Source of the DNA: Bacteroidales bacterium
GTDB taxonomy: Bacteria; Bacteroidota; Bacteroidia; Bacteroidales; P3
Direction: 5' to 3'
DNA length: 49,893 bases
Assembly (NCBI GenBank): GCA_017647785.1
Contig: JAGCJW010000019.1
Span: forward strand, 1-49,893
Shown: in pieces, positions 19,459 through 28,162 of the stretch
How positions within the stretch are numbered: position 1 is the stretch's first letter
How the letters are laid out: every line of letters starts with the position of its first letter
The notes under the pieces: generated by a model
The model's input: only the letters and a program-made list of their open reading frames with translations
What the model was told of the DNA's origin: nothing
Databases searched by the model: none
Program-made: the position numbers and the translations under genes

Positions 19459-21282
19459 ATGAAAAACGTATTTAGGGTTTTTAAATATATTTTAAACTAC
19501 AAGAAAGACATAGTTTTAAACGTATTATCAAACCTTATATACGTTTTCTTTTCGCTTTTTTCCTTTGTGATGATAATACCTTTCATTTCGGTATTATTTG
19601 GAGTCATAGACTCACCAGCCCAATGTCCAGAATTAAGTCTTGACAAAGACGTTTTGATGGATTACCTTGCGTGGAATCTAAATATTTACAAAGATATTTA
19701 TGGAATATATCCTTGCCTTATAGCAATAGGTGTGGTGTATATTATCTGTATTTTCTTTTCTGCATTTTTTCGTTATTTGGGAATGTATTTTATTGTCCCA
19801 ATCCGAAACGGACTTGTAAACGATTTAAGAAACGATGTTTACAAAAAAATCTGTATCTTGCCAATTAGCTTTTTTTCCGATAAGAAAAAAGGCGATATTA
19901 TGTCGAGATTGACCTCCGACTTAGCAGATATAGAATGGAGCGTAGTGAGTAGTTTACAGATGCTTGTAAAAGATTCCATAATGGTTATTGTTTTCTTTTC
20001 TGCTCTTATATTAGCCTCTTGGCAATTGGTGTTATTTATCGTTATAGTCTTGCCTCTTGCTTATTTTCTAATCAAAAAAATTGGCAATAGCCTAAAACGC
20101 AACTCCATTAAGGGACAAAAAGAAATGGGCGTTTTGCTTTCGCAATGTGAAGAAACGCTTGGCGGACTTAGAGCCATAAAATCATACGGAGCAGAAGGAG
20201 TAACAAAAGAAAAATTCAAACAATCCAACGACTATTACACAAAAGTGATGACTAAAATTTTTAGAAGAAAAGAATTAGCCTCACCTTTAACCGAATTTTT
20301 AGCCATATTCGTACTTGTAGCAGTAGTATTATTTGGAGGAGAATTAGTCTTAGTAGGCAAAATGTCGGCAGCAATCTTGATAGGCTTTACTTTGATTTTT
20401 GCAAAAGTGATTTCGCCTTTGCAAGAGCTTTCTACGGCTTATTATAATATGCAAAAAGGAGATGCCGCCGCAATAAGAATATATGAAATCCTTGATGCAG
20501 AAGAAAAAATCACAGAATGTGAAAACCCAAAACAAGTTTCAGAATTTAAAGACTCAATAGAATTTCGCAATGTATTTTTCTCCTATGACAATAGCAAAGA
20601 AAACGTATTAAAAGACATAAGTTTCACAGTTAAAAAAGGGCAAACCGTAGCTTTGGTAGGCGAATCGGGAGCAGGAAAATCTACACTCATAGATTTAATA
20701 TCACGATTTGCCGATGTAACAAGCGGAGAAATCCTATTTGATGGCGTAAACATAAAAGAATTATCAATAAATTCTTTAAGAGATAAGGTAGGAATTGTTA
20801 CGCAAGAGGCGATTTTGTTTAACGACACCATATTTAAAAATATAGCCTTTGGAAATCCATCGGCGACTATGGAAGAAGTGATTGCCGCAGCAAAGATTGC
20901 AAATGCAGATTCCTTTATTAGTAAAATGGAAAAAGGATATTACACACATTTAAGCGATAGGGGAATGAGTTTATCAGGAGGTGAAAGACAAAGACTATGT
21001 ATTGCAAGAGCGATATTAAAGAATCCTGAAATATTGCTTTTAGATGAAGCGACCTCAGCCTTAGACACACAAAACGAACATGAAGTGCAACAAGCCCTAA
21101 ACACGCTAATGAAAGACAGGACTTCGGTTGTGATAGCACATAGGCTTACAACAATAATGAATGCCGATAAAATATTGGTAATGGACAAAGGCGTGATAGT
21201 AGAAAGTGGAACTCATAAAGAGCTTTTAGAAAAAGGAGGAATTTATTCTAACCTTGTGAATATGCAAAGCTTGAATGCTTAA
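19459..21282 (+). CDS. ABC exporter, fused permease and ATPase (MsbA-like)
   Basis: A 607-aa half-transporter. Six membrane helices lie in about residues 15-330. The nucleotide-binding domain has Walker A GESGAGKST (about 401), Q-loop VTQEAILFND, signature LSGGERQRL, Walker B EILLLDEATSALD and a switch His in VVIAHRLTT. It functions as a dimer in the inner membrane. The length and layout fit lipid/lipid A flippases of the MsbA type, but the substrate is not proven. It is the last gene of the operon from 15638 and is followed by a terminator. Confidence 0.92.
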   Translation: MKNVFRVFKYILNYKKDIVLNVLSNLIYVFFSLFSFVMIIPFISVLFGVIDSPAQCPELSLDKDVLMDYLAWNLNIYKDIYGIYPCLIAIGVVYIICIFFSAFFRYLGMYFIVPIRNGLVNDLRNDVYKKICILPISFFSDKKKGDIMSRLTSDLADIEWSVVSSLQMLVKDSIMVIVFFSALILASWQLVLFIVIVLPLAYFLIKKIGNSLKRNSIKGQKEMGVLLSQCEETLGGLRAIKSYGAEGVTKEKFKQSNDYYTKVMTKIFRRKELASPLTEFLAIFVLVAVVLFGGELVLVGKMSAAILIGFTLIFAKVISPLQELSTAYYNMQKGDAAAIRIYEILDAEEKITECENPKQVSEFKDSIEFRNVFFSYDNSKENVLKDISFTVKKGQTVALVGESGAGKSTLIDLISRFADVTSGEILFDGVNIKELSINSLRDKVGIVTQEAILFNDTIFKNIAFGNPSATMEEVIAAAKIANADSFISKMEKGYYTHLSDRGMSLSGGERQRLCIARAILKNPEILLLDEATSALDTQNEHEVQQALNTLMKDRTSVVIAHRLTTIMNADKILVMDKGVIVESGTHKELLEKGGIYSNLVNMQSLNA

Positions 21283-21300
21283 TAAAAAATCATAAAAACA

Positions 21301-21332
21301 AAAAAGACTACCTTTGATTTGGTAGTCTTTTT
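21301..21332. terminator. Bidirectional terminator between the ABC exporter and tRNA-Cys
   Basis: AAAAAGACTACC, an 8-nt loop and GGTAGTCTTTTT form a 12-bp hairpin with T-runs on both strands. It ends the operon from the left and the tRNA-Cys transcript from the right. Confidence 0.88.
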
Positions 21333-21339
21333 CTTTTTG

Positions 21340-21410
21340 AGGTCTCTTCCAGATTCGAACTGGAGTAGACGGTTTTGCAGACCGGTGCCTAGCCACTCGG
21401 CCAAGAGACC
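21340..21410 (-). tRNA. tRNA-Cys (GCA)
   Basis: The minus strand folds as a cloverleaf. The acceptor GGTCTCT pairs with AGAGACC, with discriminator U. The anticodon loop is CTGCAAA (GCA), and the T arm has the TTCGAATC loop. U at position 73 is the Cys identity base. CCA is not encoded. The 71-nt length is normal. Confidence 0.95.
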
Positions 21411-21427
21411 TTGCGTGTTTCGGTTTG

Positions 21428-21435
21428 CAAAGATA
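21428..21435 (-). promoter_or_regulatory. -7 box of tRNA-Cys
   Basis: The minus strand reads TATCTTTG, 17 bp upstream of the tRNA 5' end. Confidence 0.65.
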
Positions 21436-21448
21436 CAATCTTTTTTTT

Positions 21449-21471
21449 AACCTGCAAAAAAAAAGCAGGTT
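21449..21471. terminator. Hairpin downstream of pstB
   Basis: AACCTGC and GCAGGTT form a 7-bp stem around an A-run (T-run on the minus strand). It lies 30 bp past the pstB stop. On the minus strand the T-run is in the loop and not after the stem, so termination may be imperfect. Confidence 0.5.
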
Positions 21472-21501
21472 ATTTGACAATTTTGATGATAAAAATAGAT
21501 T

Positions 21502-22269
21502 TTATCCAATTTTACCAGTTAAATATGCCTTTGTTCGCTCATCTCTTGGGGTGGAAAATAAGTTTTTTGTATCTCCGTATTCAATTAATTCTCCCAAATA
21601 CATAAACATTGAATGAGAAGATATACGCATTGCTTGTCCCATATTGTGAGTTACTATTAAAATAGTAACTTCTTTTTGAAGTTCTAATAATAATTCTTCA
21701 ATGTGTTTTGTTGCTATTGGATCAAGGGCAGATGTTGGTTCGTCCATTAGGAGGACATCAGGTTTCATTGCAAGTGCACGAGCAATACATAGTCTTTGTT
21801 GTTGGCCTCCGGATAAAAAAGTGCCTTTTTTATTTAAAACATCTTTTACTTCGTCCCACAATGCTACATTTTTTAAGCAACGTTCTACTATTAAATCTTT
21901 TTCACTTTTTGATAAACGTATGCCATTTAATGAAAATCCAGATAAAACGTTGTCGTAAATACTCATTGTAGGGAATGGAGTAGGACGTTGAAAAACCATA
22001 CCAACACGAGCTCGAACATCAATGGGAGCCATAGAAAAGATATTCTCTCCATTTAACAGTATCTCTCCGTCAACACGAATATTAGGATAAAGATTATGCA
22101 TAAGATTTACTGCACGTAATAATGTGGATTTTCCACAACCGGAAGGCCCCATTATAGCTGTAATTGTATTTTTTTCAATAGCAGCTGAAACATATTTTAC
22201 TGCCATTGTTTGCTTGGTATATGATACACAAGTCTTCTTAAATTCAAGTATAGGTGTTATTGATTCCAT
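21502..22269 (-). CDS. pstB: Phosphate ABC transporter ATP-binding protein
   Basis: A 255-aa ATPase of the high-affinity phosphate importer. It has Walker A GPSGCGKST (41-49), signature LSGGQQQRLCIARAL, Walker B LLMDEPTSALDP and switch His in VTHNMGQAMR. The phrase VFQRPTPFPTMSIYDNV is typical of PstB. It overlaps pstA by 13 bp, indicating translational coupling. It is the last gene of the minus-strand porin-pstSCAB block; no phoU follows in this window. Confidence 0.96.
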   Translation of the reverse strand: MESITPILEFKKTCVSYTKQTMAVKYVSAAIEKNTITAIMGPSGCGKSTLLRAVNLMHNLYPNIRVDGEILLNGENIFSMAPIDVRARVGMVFQRPTPFPTMSIYDNVLSGFSLNGIRLSKSEKDLIVERCLKNVALWDEVKDVLNKKGTFLSGGQQQRLCIARALAMKPDVLLMDEPTSALDPIATKHIEELLLELQKEVTILIVTHNMGQAMRISSHSMFMYLGELIEYGDTKNLFSTPRDERTKAYLTGKIG

Positions 22270-23120
22270 TTTCTTTTAAGATATTTTGATAAAACATTTA
22301 ATGTAAGAACAAATAATAATAGAAAAAGAGATGCTCCCCATATCATATCTTGTAAATAAGGGTCATTAAAGAATTCCCAAATAAGTAATGGTACAGCAGA
22401 TATGGGTTTATTGATAGACCAACGTATAAAAGAACAACCTAATGCAGTAAACATTAAAGGGGCAGTTTCTCCTATTACTCTTGAAATAGCAAGTAATATT
22501 CCTGTGAAAACACCCCCAAATGCTGCTGGTAATTGAACCTTTAACATTACTCTAACTCTATTTCCACCAAGGGCTAAACCGGCTTCTTTAAGAGATGTTG
22601 GTAAAATCTTTAAAGTTTCTTCGGTTGAGCGAATTATAAGAGGAAGCATCATAATAAAAAGAGCTATGCTACCTGCAATAGCGGAATATCCTTTCATAGG
22701 AACAACTATCCAAATATAAGTTACTATACCTACAATTACAGAAGGGGTTCCTTGTAATAAATCTGTTAAATAACTAATTATTTTTGCAAAACGATTTTTA
22801 GAGTTTTCTGAAAGAAATATTCCACAAAGAATACCTATTGGAATAGCAACTATCATAGCCATATTTAATATTAAGATAGTTCCTATTATACCATTAGCAA
22901 TACCTCCAGGAATGCGTTCTCCATTTTCAATAGCTTGCATTGTTTTGTATGCAGTGGGAGTTGGTTCGGTAAAAAACGACCAAGAGAGTTGAACGTAACC
23001 ATTTATAAAAACTTCTCCTAAAATAGCAAATAAAGGAACTGCTGTAAGTGTTGCTAAAATACAGATGCCCCATAGTATTGCTTTGTCTTTAATCAAACGA
23101 TGTTTTGTTTTACTATACAT
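22257..23120 (-). CDS. pstA: Phosphate ABC transporter permease PstA
   Basis: A 287-aa inner-membrane permease with about six helices and the EAA-type loop (TSLKEAGLALGGNRVRVMLKVQLPA) that docks to PstB. The conserved ITYLTDLLQGTPSVIVGIV lies in the middle. It partners PstC. It starts 2 bp after the pstC stop and overlaps pstB. Length is normal. Confidence 0.95.
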   Translation of the reverse strand: MYSKTKHRLIKDKAILWGICILATLTAVPLFAILGEVFINGYVQLSWSFFTEPTPTAYKTMQAIENGERIPGGIANGIIGTILILNMAMIVAIPIGILCGIFLSENSKNRFAKIISYLTDLLQGTPSVIVGIVTYIWIVVPMKGYSAIAGSIALFIMMLPLIIRSTEETLKILPTSLKEAGLALGGNRVRVMLKVQLPAAFGGVFTGILLAISRVIGETAPLMFTALGCSFIRWSINKPISAVPLLIWEFFNDPYLQDMIWGASLFLLLFVLTLNVLSKYLKRKWNQ

Positions 23121-23122
23121 AA

Positions 23123-23980
23123 TTACGAAATTCTTGCATGTTTAATCATTATTTTGCCTATCATATTTATTATAGCTGTAATTATAAAAAGAATAAGTCC
23201 TATTGCAATTAGAGATGAAAGTTTTAAATCATCAGCTTCACCAAATTGATTAGCAATAATTGAAGCCATAGAATTGCCCGTAGAAGTTATAGAATTAGGA
23301 ATATTGTTAGTATTACCAATTAACATTGTAACAGTCATTGTTTCTCCTAACGCACGACCTATTGCCAAAACATAAGAAGAGAATATTCCTGAGCCAGCTA
23401 CTGGGAAAACAATTTTTTTGATAACTTCATATTTTGTTGCACCAAGACTATAAGCACTTTCTTTTAAATCATTAGGTACCATTTTTATAAATTCAGCACT
23501 AAGAGAAGCTGCATAAGGAACAATCATTATAGCCAAAACCAAAGATGCTGTCAAAATTCCTGAACCTTGCGGAGAAATATTTAAAGACATTATAATAGGT
23601 CTTAAAGTATAAAATCCCCATAAACCATATATAATAGAAGGAATACCCGCTAATAAATCTGTAACAGTACTCAAAAAGTTAGCTATTTTTGTATCCTTAA
23701 AATATTCTCCTACAAATAGAGCAACAGGGAGAGAAAAAGGAATACAGAATAAGAGAGCTAAAAAAGTAGTCAATAATGTACCTAAAATAAAAGGTAATGC
23801 TCCATATTGTTCAGCTCCTTCCGTATAACGCCATTCAGAAGAAGTTAGAAATTTAAAGAATCCAAAATATTCAAAAGCCTCATAAGCATCAGTAACGAGG
23901 GCATACAATATGCCCCCACAAATTATAGGTATTACTAATGTAGCTATAAACAATATTATTTTATATATCTTATCATTCAT
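23123..23980 (-). CDS. pstC: Phosphate ABC transporter permease PstC
   Basis: A 285-aa permease with about six membrane helices, a GIPSIIYGLWGFY segment and the docking loop NDLKESAYSLGATKYEVIKKIVFP. LAIGRALGETMTVTMLIGN is characteristic of PstC. It forms the inner-membrane channel with PstA. It is 6 bp downstream of pstS. Confidence 0.95.
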   Translation of the reverse strand: MNDKIYKIILFIATLVIPIICGGILYALVTDAYEAFEYFGFFKFLTSSEWRYTEGAEQYGALPFILGTLLTTFLALLFCIPFSLPVALFVGEYFKDTKIANFLSTVTDLLAGIPSIIYGLWGFYTLRPIIMSLNISPQGSGILTASLVLAIMIVPYAASLSAEFIKMVPNDLKESAYSLGATKYEVIKKIVFPVAGSGIFSSYVLAIGRALGETMTVTMLIGNTNNIPNSITSTGNSMASIIANQFGEADDLKLSSLIAIGLILFIITAIINMIGKIMIKHARIS

Positions 23981-23986
23981 ATACTA

Positions 23987-25048
23987 TTATTGTAATATGG
24001 TAACGCCGTTAAATGTTACTATTTTCAAATTATTAATGCTTAATTCTTTGACTTTGTCAGGAAGAGGAGCATAATGAACTTTTGAAGTAATACTTTGAGC
24101 CTTATCAGAAATAATATATTTCAATAAATTTAATGTAGCAATAGCTCGTTCCTTAGTGCGATCAGAGTAGTTTTGTTCTTTGTAAACAATCATCCAAGTA
24201 AAGGTTGAAATAGGATAAGCCCCGTCTGCATCAGCATTAGTTATAGAAGTACGAGTATCATTAGGAATATCTCCTGAGGCGGCAGCAGATATAGAAGCAA
24301 CTGATGGTAAAACAAACTCTCCTTTTGCATTTTTTATGCTTGCGAAAGGTATTTTTTGAGCAAAAGCATATTCAGAACCAATATATCCTATGGAATTTTT
24401 TGTTTGAGAAATTACACTTGCAACGCCAGGATTACCTTTTGCTGCTTGTCCAGAAGGAAAATTTATAGATTTTCCAGAACCATATTCAGAAGCCCACATA
24501 GGACTTACCTTAGTAAGGTAATCTGTAAAAACAAAAGTTGTTCCCGAGCCATCAGAGCGAAAAACAGGAATAATATTCTCATTAGGCAAAGTAATATTTG
24601 GGTTAAGGGCAACCAAAAGAGGGTCATTCCATTTCTTTATTTTACCAGCAAAAATATCAGCAATAATTTCTCCCGAAAGTTTTAAATCATCTACGCCATC
24701 TAAATTGTAAGCAACAACCACAGCTCCCATACAAGTAGGTATATGTATTACACTATCCATTTCAGACATTTCTTTTTCAGAAAGGAAAGCATCACTACCA
24801 GCAAAATCTACTATTTTATCGCGTAAATTTCTTACTCCTCCGCCAGAACCAATGCCACCGTAAGCAACAGCATCACCATTAACTTCTGCAAATTGTTCAA
24901 ATATTACATTATAGAAAGGTAGTGGGAATGTAGCACCCGCACCAGAGAGCTCTTGAGCTTTATTACCATCATTTTTTGAATTATCGCCACAAGAAACAAC
25001 TGAAAAGGCGAAGACTAATGTCATAATTTTTAGAAAAATTTTTTTCAT
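23987..25048 (-). CDS. pstS: Phosphate-binding lipoprotein PstS
   Basis: A 353-aa substrate-binding protein that captures phosphate in the periplasm. The lipobox VVSC places the lipid-anchored Cys at 20. Binding motifs are LSGAGATFPLPFYN near the mature start, GGIGSGGGV, and FRSDGSGTTFVFTDYL. The frame is open to 25129 but that region overlaps the porin gene end; the ATG at 25048, with AAGGAATTG before it and a signal sequence after it, is the real start. It is 28 bp downstream of the porin. Confidence 0.95.
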   Translation of the reverse strand: MKKIFLKIMTLVFAFSVVSCGDNSKNDGNKAQELSGAGATFPLPFYNVIFEQFAEVNGDAVAYGGIGSGGGVRNLRDKIVDFAGSDAFLSEKEMSEMDSVIHIPTCMGAVVVAYNLDGVDDLKLSGEIIADIFAGKIKKWNDPLLVALNPNITLPNENIIPVFRSDGSGTTFVFTDYLTKVSPMWASEYGSGKSINFPSGQAAKGNPGVASVISQTKNSIGYIGSEYAFAQKIPFASIKNAKGEFVLPSVASISAAASGDIPNDTRTSITNADADGAYPISTFTWMIVYKEQNYSDRTKERAIATLNLLKYIISDKAQSITSKVHYAPLPDKVKELSINNLKIVTFNGVTILQ

Positions 25049-25076
25049 AATCAATTCCTTATTTAAATGTTTATAA

Positions 25077-26057
25077 TTAAAAACCAAAATAACAATTAAT
25101 AAAAGCAGAATATGATTCCTTAGAACCATCTAATTTAGGCATACTTACCCTAAAATTAGGAGCAATTTTTACATATTTTCCAAGTTTGAATTGAGCTCCA
25201 AGAATTGCAGTTGATTCATCGTTTGCATAATTCCAATTATTCTTAGAATATAAGTCATCAAATCTTGCATATATAGCAGTTTCTTTTGAAAGGTTTACAG
25301 AAGCAAATATTGAATAACCTTTTTGGTCGCAATCATCTTTAAAAGAAGCGTTCATTAAGTAATTATACTCAGCCCCAATAGTGAATTTCTCACATTTATA
25401 TCCCATAAATGCAGCCATATTTGTAATATTCTTTTTGCTAACCTCATCACTTTCATTTAAGCCTCCGTATAATCTTATTTGAAAACATTTAAGAGGCGTT
25501 AAGGTTACACCTAAGCCATAGTTTAGACCATTATTTTTTTGAATTTTCTTATAACCCTCACCATTAACTATTATAGCATCTGCTGAAATTAAATTAGAAA
25601 ATTTGTAAGAGGCTGAAATACCTAAATCAGCACTACTTCCAAACTTATATTGATCTTGAAAAGATTTTAAAATATAACGATAGCCCCAAAATTTCTCTTG
25701 AAAATTGAACTGAGTTGTAGAAATAAGACCTCCATTTAGAATTAAGTTGCCCGATTTCCAAGAAATCATAGCGTTTTTAATATAGGCCAATCTGTGATAA
25801 TCAGTTACATCAGAAGATTTACCAATATCCATAACACCTTTAACCGAAAGGCCATCTCCAAGCTTGTATTCATAGCCCAAATAACTTCTTTCCAATTCAA
25901 ACCCGCTATTGTTATTTTCAGAAACAAAATTTGAATGGAAATTGCCAAACATTTGAACAATAGCTTTACCCTTTGGCTCTTCTTTTTTTACATCTTGTCC
26001 TTGTGAATAGATAGCGATACAGGCGAAAAGCCCAGCTAAAATAATTTTCTTTTTCAT
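25077..26057 (-). CDS. Porin, probably phosphate-selective (OprO/OprP-like)
   Basis: A 326-aa outer-membrane porin with a signal peptide ending near YSQGQ and repeated barrel strands (GNFHSNFVSENNNSGFELERSYLGYEYKLG, SWKSGNLILNGGLISTTQF, FQIRLYGGLNESD), closing with SAFINCYFGF. The opening and the strand ERSYLGYEYKLGDGLSVKGVMDIG resemble Bacteroidota proteins in the phosphate-selective porin O/P group. It heads the pst operon, which strongly suggests that it lets phosphate cross the outer membrane. Upstream lies a pair of 11-bp-spaced repeats that may be a Pho box. Confidence 0.8.
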   Translation of the reverse strand: MKKKIILAGLFACIAIYSQGQDVKKEEPKGKAIVQMFGNFHSNFVSENNNSGFELERSYLGYEYKLGDGLSVKGVMDIGKSSDVTDYHRLAYIKNAMISWKSGNLILNGGLISTTQFNFQEKFWGYRYILKSFQDQYKFGSSADLGISASYKFSNLISADAIIVNGEGYKKIQKNNGLNYGLGVTLTPLKCFQIRLYGGLNESDEVSKKNITNMAAFMGYKCEKFTIGAEYNYLMNASFKDDCDQKGYSIFASVNLSKETAIYARFDDLYSKNNWNYANDESTAILGAQFKLGKYVKIAPNFRVSMPKLDGSKESYSAFINCYFGF

Positions 26058-26102
26058 AGTTATTATATTTTTGAATTTGATGATGCAAAATAAGAGATAT
26101 AA

Positions 26103-26120
26103 TGTTTCATAAATGTTACA
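26103..26120 (+). promoter_or_regulatory. Candidate Pho box
   Basis: TGTTTCA, a 4-bp TAAA spacer and TGTTACA form two 7-bp repeats with an 11-bp period, the layout known for PhoB sites in other bacteria. It lies between the divergent porin-pst and phoB/phoR-like operons, 46 bp from the porin start. Confidence 0.45.
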
Positions 26121-26143
26121 AATACATTAAATCTTTATTAATA

Positions 26144-26176
26144 TTGTATTTAGTTTTATTATTCTGTGTAAATTTG
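26144..26176 (+). promoter_or_regulatory. Promoter of the phoB/phoR-like operon
   Basis: TTG at 26144-26146 and TAAATTTG at 26169-26176 are 22 bp apart, with the ATG at 26200. The -7 box lies wholly in the 10-bp spacer of a perfect inverted repeat. Confidence 0.65.
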
Positions 26177-26195
26177 CTCACAGAATAATAAAACT
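26152..26195. repeat. Perfect 17-bp inverted repeat around the -7 box
   Basis: AGTTTTATTATTCTGTG (26152-26168) is the exact reverse complement of 26179-26195. The 10-bp spacer (26169-26178) contains the complete -7 box. It looks like an operator for a dimeric regulator. Confidence 0.9.
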
Positions 26196-26199
26196 CCCT

Positions 26200-26892
26200 A
26201 TGGCAGAGCGTATATTGATAGTTGATGATGAAGAAACTTTATGTGAAGTTTTAAAACTTAATCTTGAAAATGAAGGTTATGATGTTGATGTTGCTTTCAC
26301 AGCAGAGCAAGCCCTAACATACGATTTAAAAAAATATTCACTTATACTTTTAGATATAATGATGGGAGAGATAAGTGGGATAAAGATGGCGAAGATTTTA
26401 AAAGAAAATGTTTCGACAGCAGAAATTCCAATAATATTTTGCACAGCACGGGACACAGAAGACGATATGATAATGGGGCTTAATATAGGAGCAGACGATT
26501 ATATAATGAAACCCTATACGATTCGCAATGTCATAGCAAGAGTAAAAACTGTATTAAGACGCACTTCAACTCATAAGAATATTATTATAACAGACAAACC
26601 CGACATACTTAAAGTAGAGGGGTTACAATTAGACTTAGGATTTAAAATATGTACAATAGAAGGTAAAGAAGTTAAACTTGCAAAAAAAGAATTTGAACTC
26701 TTAGCCTATCTAATTTCAAATCGAGGAAAGATTTGTTCAAGAGAACAAATACTAAATAGTGTATGGAATGATGAGGTAGTAGTTTTAGATCGCACAATAG
26801 ATGTAAACATTACACGTTTGCGATCAAAAATAGGGGAATATGGTTCATATATTATAACACGTTCAGGTTTTGGTTATGGTTTCCGTGATTAA
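26200..26892 (+). CDS. OmpR/PhoB-family response regulator
   Basis: A 230-aa regulator. The receiver domain has acidic residues in VDDEETL, the phosphoacceptor Asp in LLDIMMG (about 53), Thr in FCTARD and Lys in DYIMKPY. The C-terminal winged helix runs from about 135, with KKEFELLAYLISNRGKI and the recognition part DRTIDVNITRLRSKIG. Its location divergent from the porin-pst operon and next to a histidine kinase points to a PhoB role in phosphate starvation control. Its own promoter is bracketed by the 17-bp inverted repeat. Confidence 0.92.
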   Translation: MAERILIVDDEETLCEVLKLNLENEGYDVDVAFTAEQALTYDLKKYSLILLDIMMGEISGIKMAKILKENVSTAEIPIIFCTARDTEDDMIMGLNIGADDYIMKPYTIRNVIARVKTVLRRTSTHKNIIITDKPDILKVEGLQLDLGFKICTIEGKEVKLAKKEFELLAYLISNRGKICSREQILNSVWNDEVVVLDRTIDVNITRLRSKIGEYGSYIITRSGFGYGFRD

Positions 26893-28162
26893 ATTATCCT
26901 TTCATAAAAGACTATTTTTGCAACTTATTGCTTTCTCATGGGCAATTGTAATCTGTTTTATAGTTTTTCAATACATAAGAGAAAAAGAATACAAATCCGA
27001 ACATCTAAGTGCACAATTACAACAATATAATCGTCATTTGATTTATGCTATTGAAGAAGGAGTTTCTTATGAAGAACATATATCCTCCTATGAAAAACCA
27101 TTTAAAGATTTAAGAATAACTCTCATTACATTTTCCGGTACAGTTATTTATGATAATGTCATTTCAATAGACTCTCTTAGCAATCATAACAATCGTCCTG
27201 AAATTATCGAAGCAATGAAAAAAGGTTCTGCATATCATATAGGACGACAATCTACAAGTGATGGGAAAGAATATTTCTATTCAGCAACAAAAGGAGAGCG
27301 AATTATTGTAAGGACAGCAATCCCTTACTCAAATACTTTACAAGACTTACTTGCAGCAGATTGGACTTTTATTCTAATAATGATTATAATTACACTCTCA
27401 ATGAGTTTTATCGCTTTTTTTACAACACGCAAACTTGGCAAAGACATAGAGAAAGTTAATCGCTATGAAGCAGAACAAGAGAAAAATCGGATAAAACGTC
27501 AATTAACCAACAATATAAATCACGAATTAAAAACTCCTGTTGCCTCAATTCAAGTATGCCTTGAAACACTCCTTTCAGGCATTAGTCTTAACGAAGAAAA
27601 ACGTCAAGAATTGATAGAAAGATGTTACATACACAACGAACGACTTCGTAATTTATTAAATGATGTTTCACTTATTACAAGAATAGAAGATGGCAATACA
27701 CTAATTTCCAAAGAGCCTATTGTGATAAATGAAATAATAAAAGAAGTAGAAGAAGAATTAGGGATAATGCCAGAAAATGAACGCTTAAATTTATATACAG
27801 ATTTTACACAAAAGGTTACAATAGAAGGAAATCTATCTTTGATTGGTTCAATATTTCGTAATCTTACAGAGAATGCTATCAGATATTCAGAAGGTAAAAA
27901 CATATACATATCATTGATAGAAAATGATGATATAAAGTGTTTGATACGATTTGAAGATGATGGCAAAGGTGTTAAAGAAGAAGACTTGCCACACCTCTTT
28001 GAACGATTTTATAGAGTAGACAAAGGAAGATCGCGTCAAATGGGCGGAACAGGTCTTGGTCTTGCAATAGTTAAACACTCCGTGCAATTTCACGGAGGAA
28101 CAATAAAGGTTTCAAATCGTCCGCAAGGCGGATTAAGGTTTGATTTCTCACTAAAAAAGTGA
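26876..28162 (+). CDS. Sensor histidine kinase (PhoR-like)
   Basis: A 428-aa membrane kinase with a first helix at about 10-30 (LFLQLIAFSWAIVICFIVF), an extracytoplasmic segment of about 125 residues and a second helix near 163-183. The H-box is NHELKTPVASIQ; the ATP domain has NLTENAIRYS, FEDDGKGV, a FERFYRVDKG segment and GGTGLGLAIVKHS. The frame is open from a TTG at 26870, but the ATG at 26876 is more likely. It overlaps the regulator gene by 17 bp, so the two are translationally coupled. Its last 12 bp overlap the convergent aminotransferase gene. Confidence 0.92.
   Translation: MVSVIKLSFHKRLFLQLIAFSWAIVICFIVFQYIREKEYKSEHLSAQLQQYNRHLIYAIEEGVSYEEHISSYEKPFKDLRITLITFSGTVIYDNVISIDSLSNHNNRPEIIEAMKKGSAYHIGRQSTSDGKEYFYSATKGERIIVRTAIPYSNTLQDLLAADWTFILIMIIITLSMSFIAFFTTRKLGKDIEKVNRYEAEQEKNRIKRQLTNNINHELKTPVASIQVCLETLLSGISLNEEKRQELIERCYIHNERLRNLLNDVSLITRIEDGNTLISKEPIVINEIIKEVEEELGIMPENERLNLYTDFTQKVTIEGNLSLIGSIFRNLTENAIRYSEGKNIYISLIENDDIKCLIRFEDDGKGVKEEDLPHLFERFYRVDKGRSRQMGGTGLGLAIVKHSVQFHGGTIKVSNRPQGGLRFDFSLKK

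Noticed and set aside
25049..25129. Longer PstS reading frame
   Set aside because: It overlaps the porin gene end and would bury the lipoprotein signal inside the protein.
26152..26195. Invertible promoter of the Bacteroides phase-variation type
   Set aside because: The repeats are only 10 bp apart, too short to invert a promoter segment by a site-specific recombinase.
26152..26195. Rho-independent terminator
   Set aside because: No gene ends just before it; both neighbours diverge and the -7 box lies in the loop.
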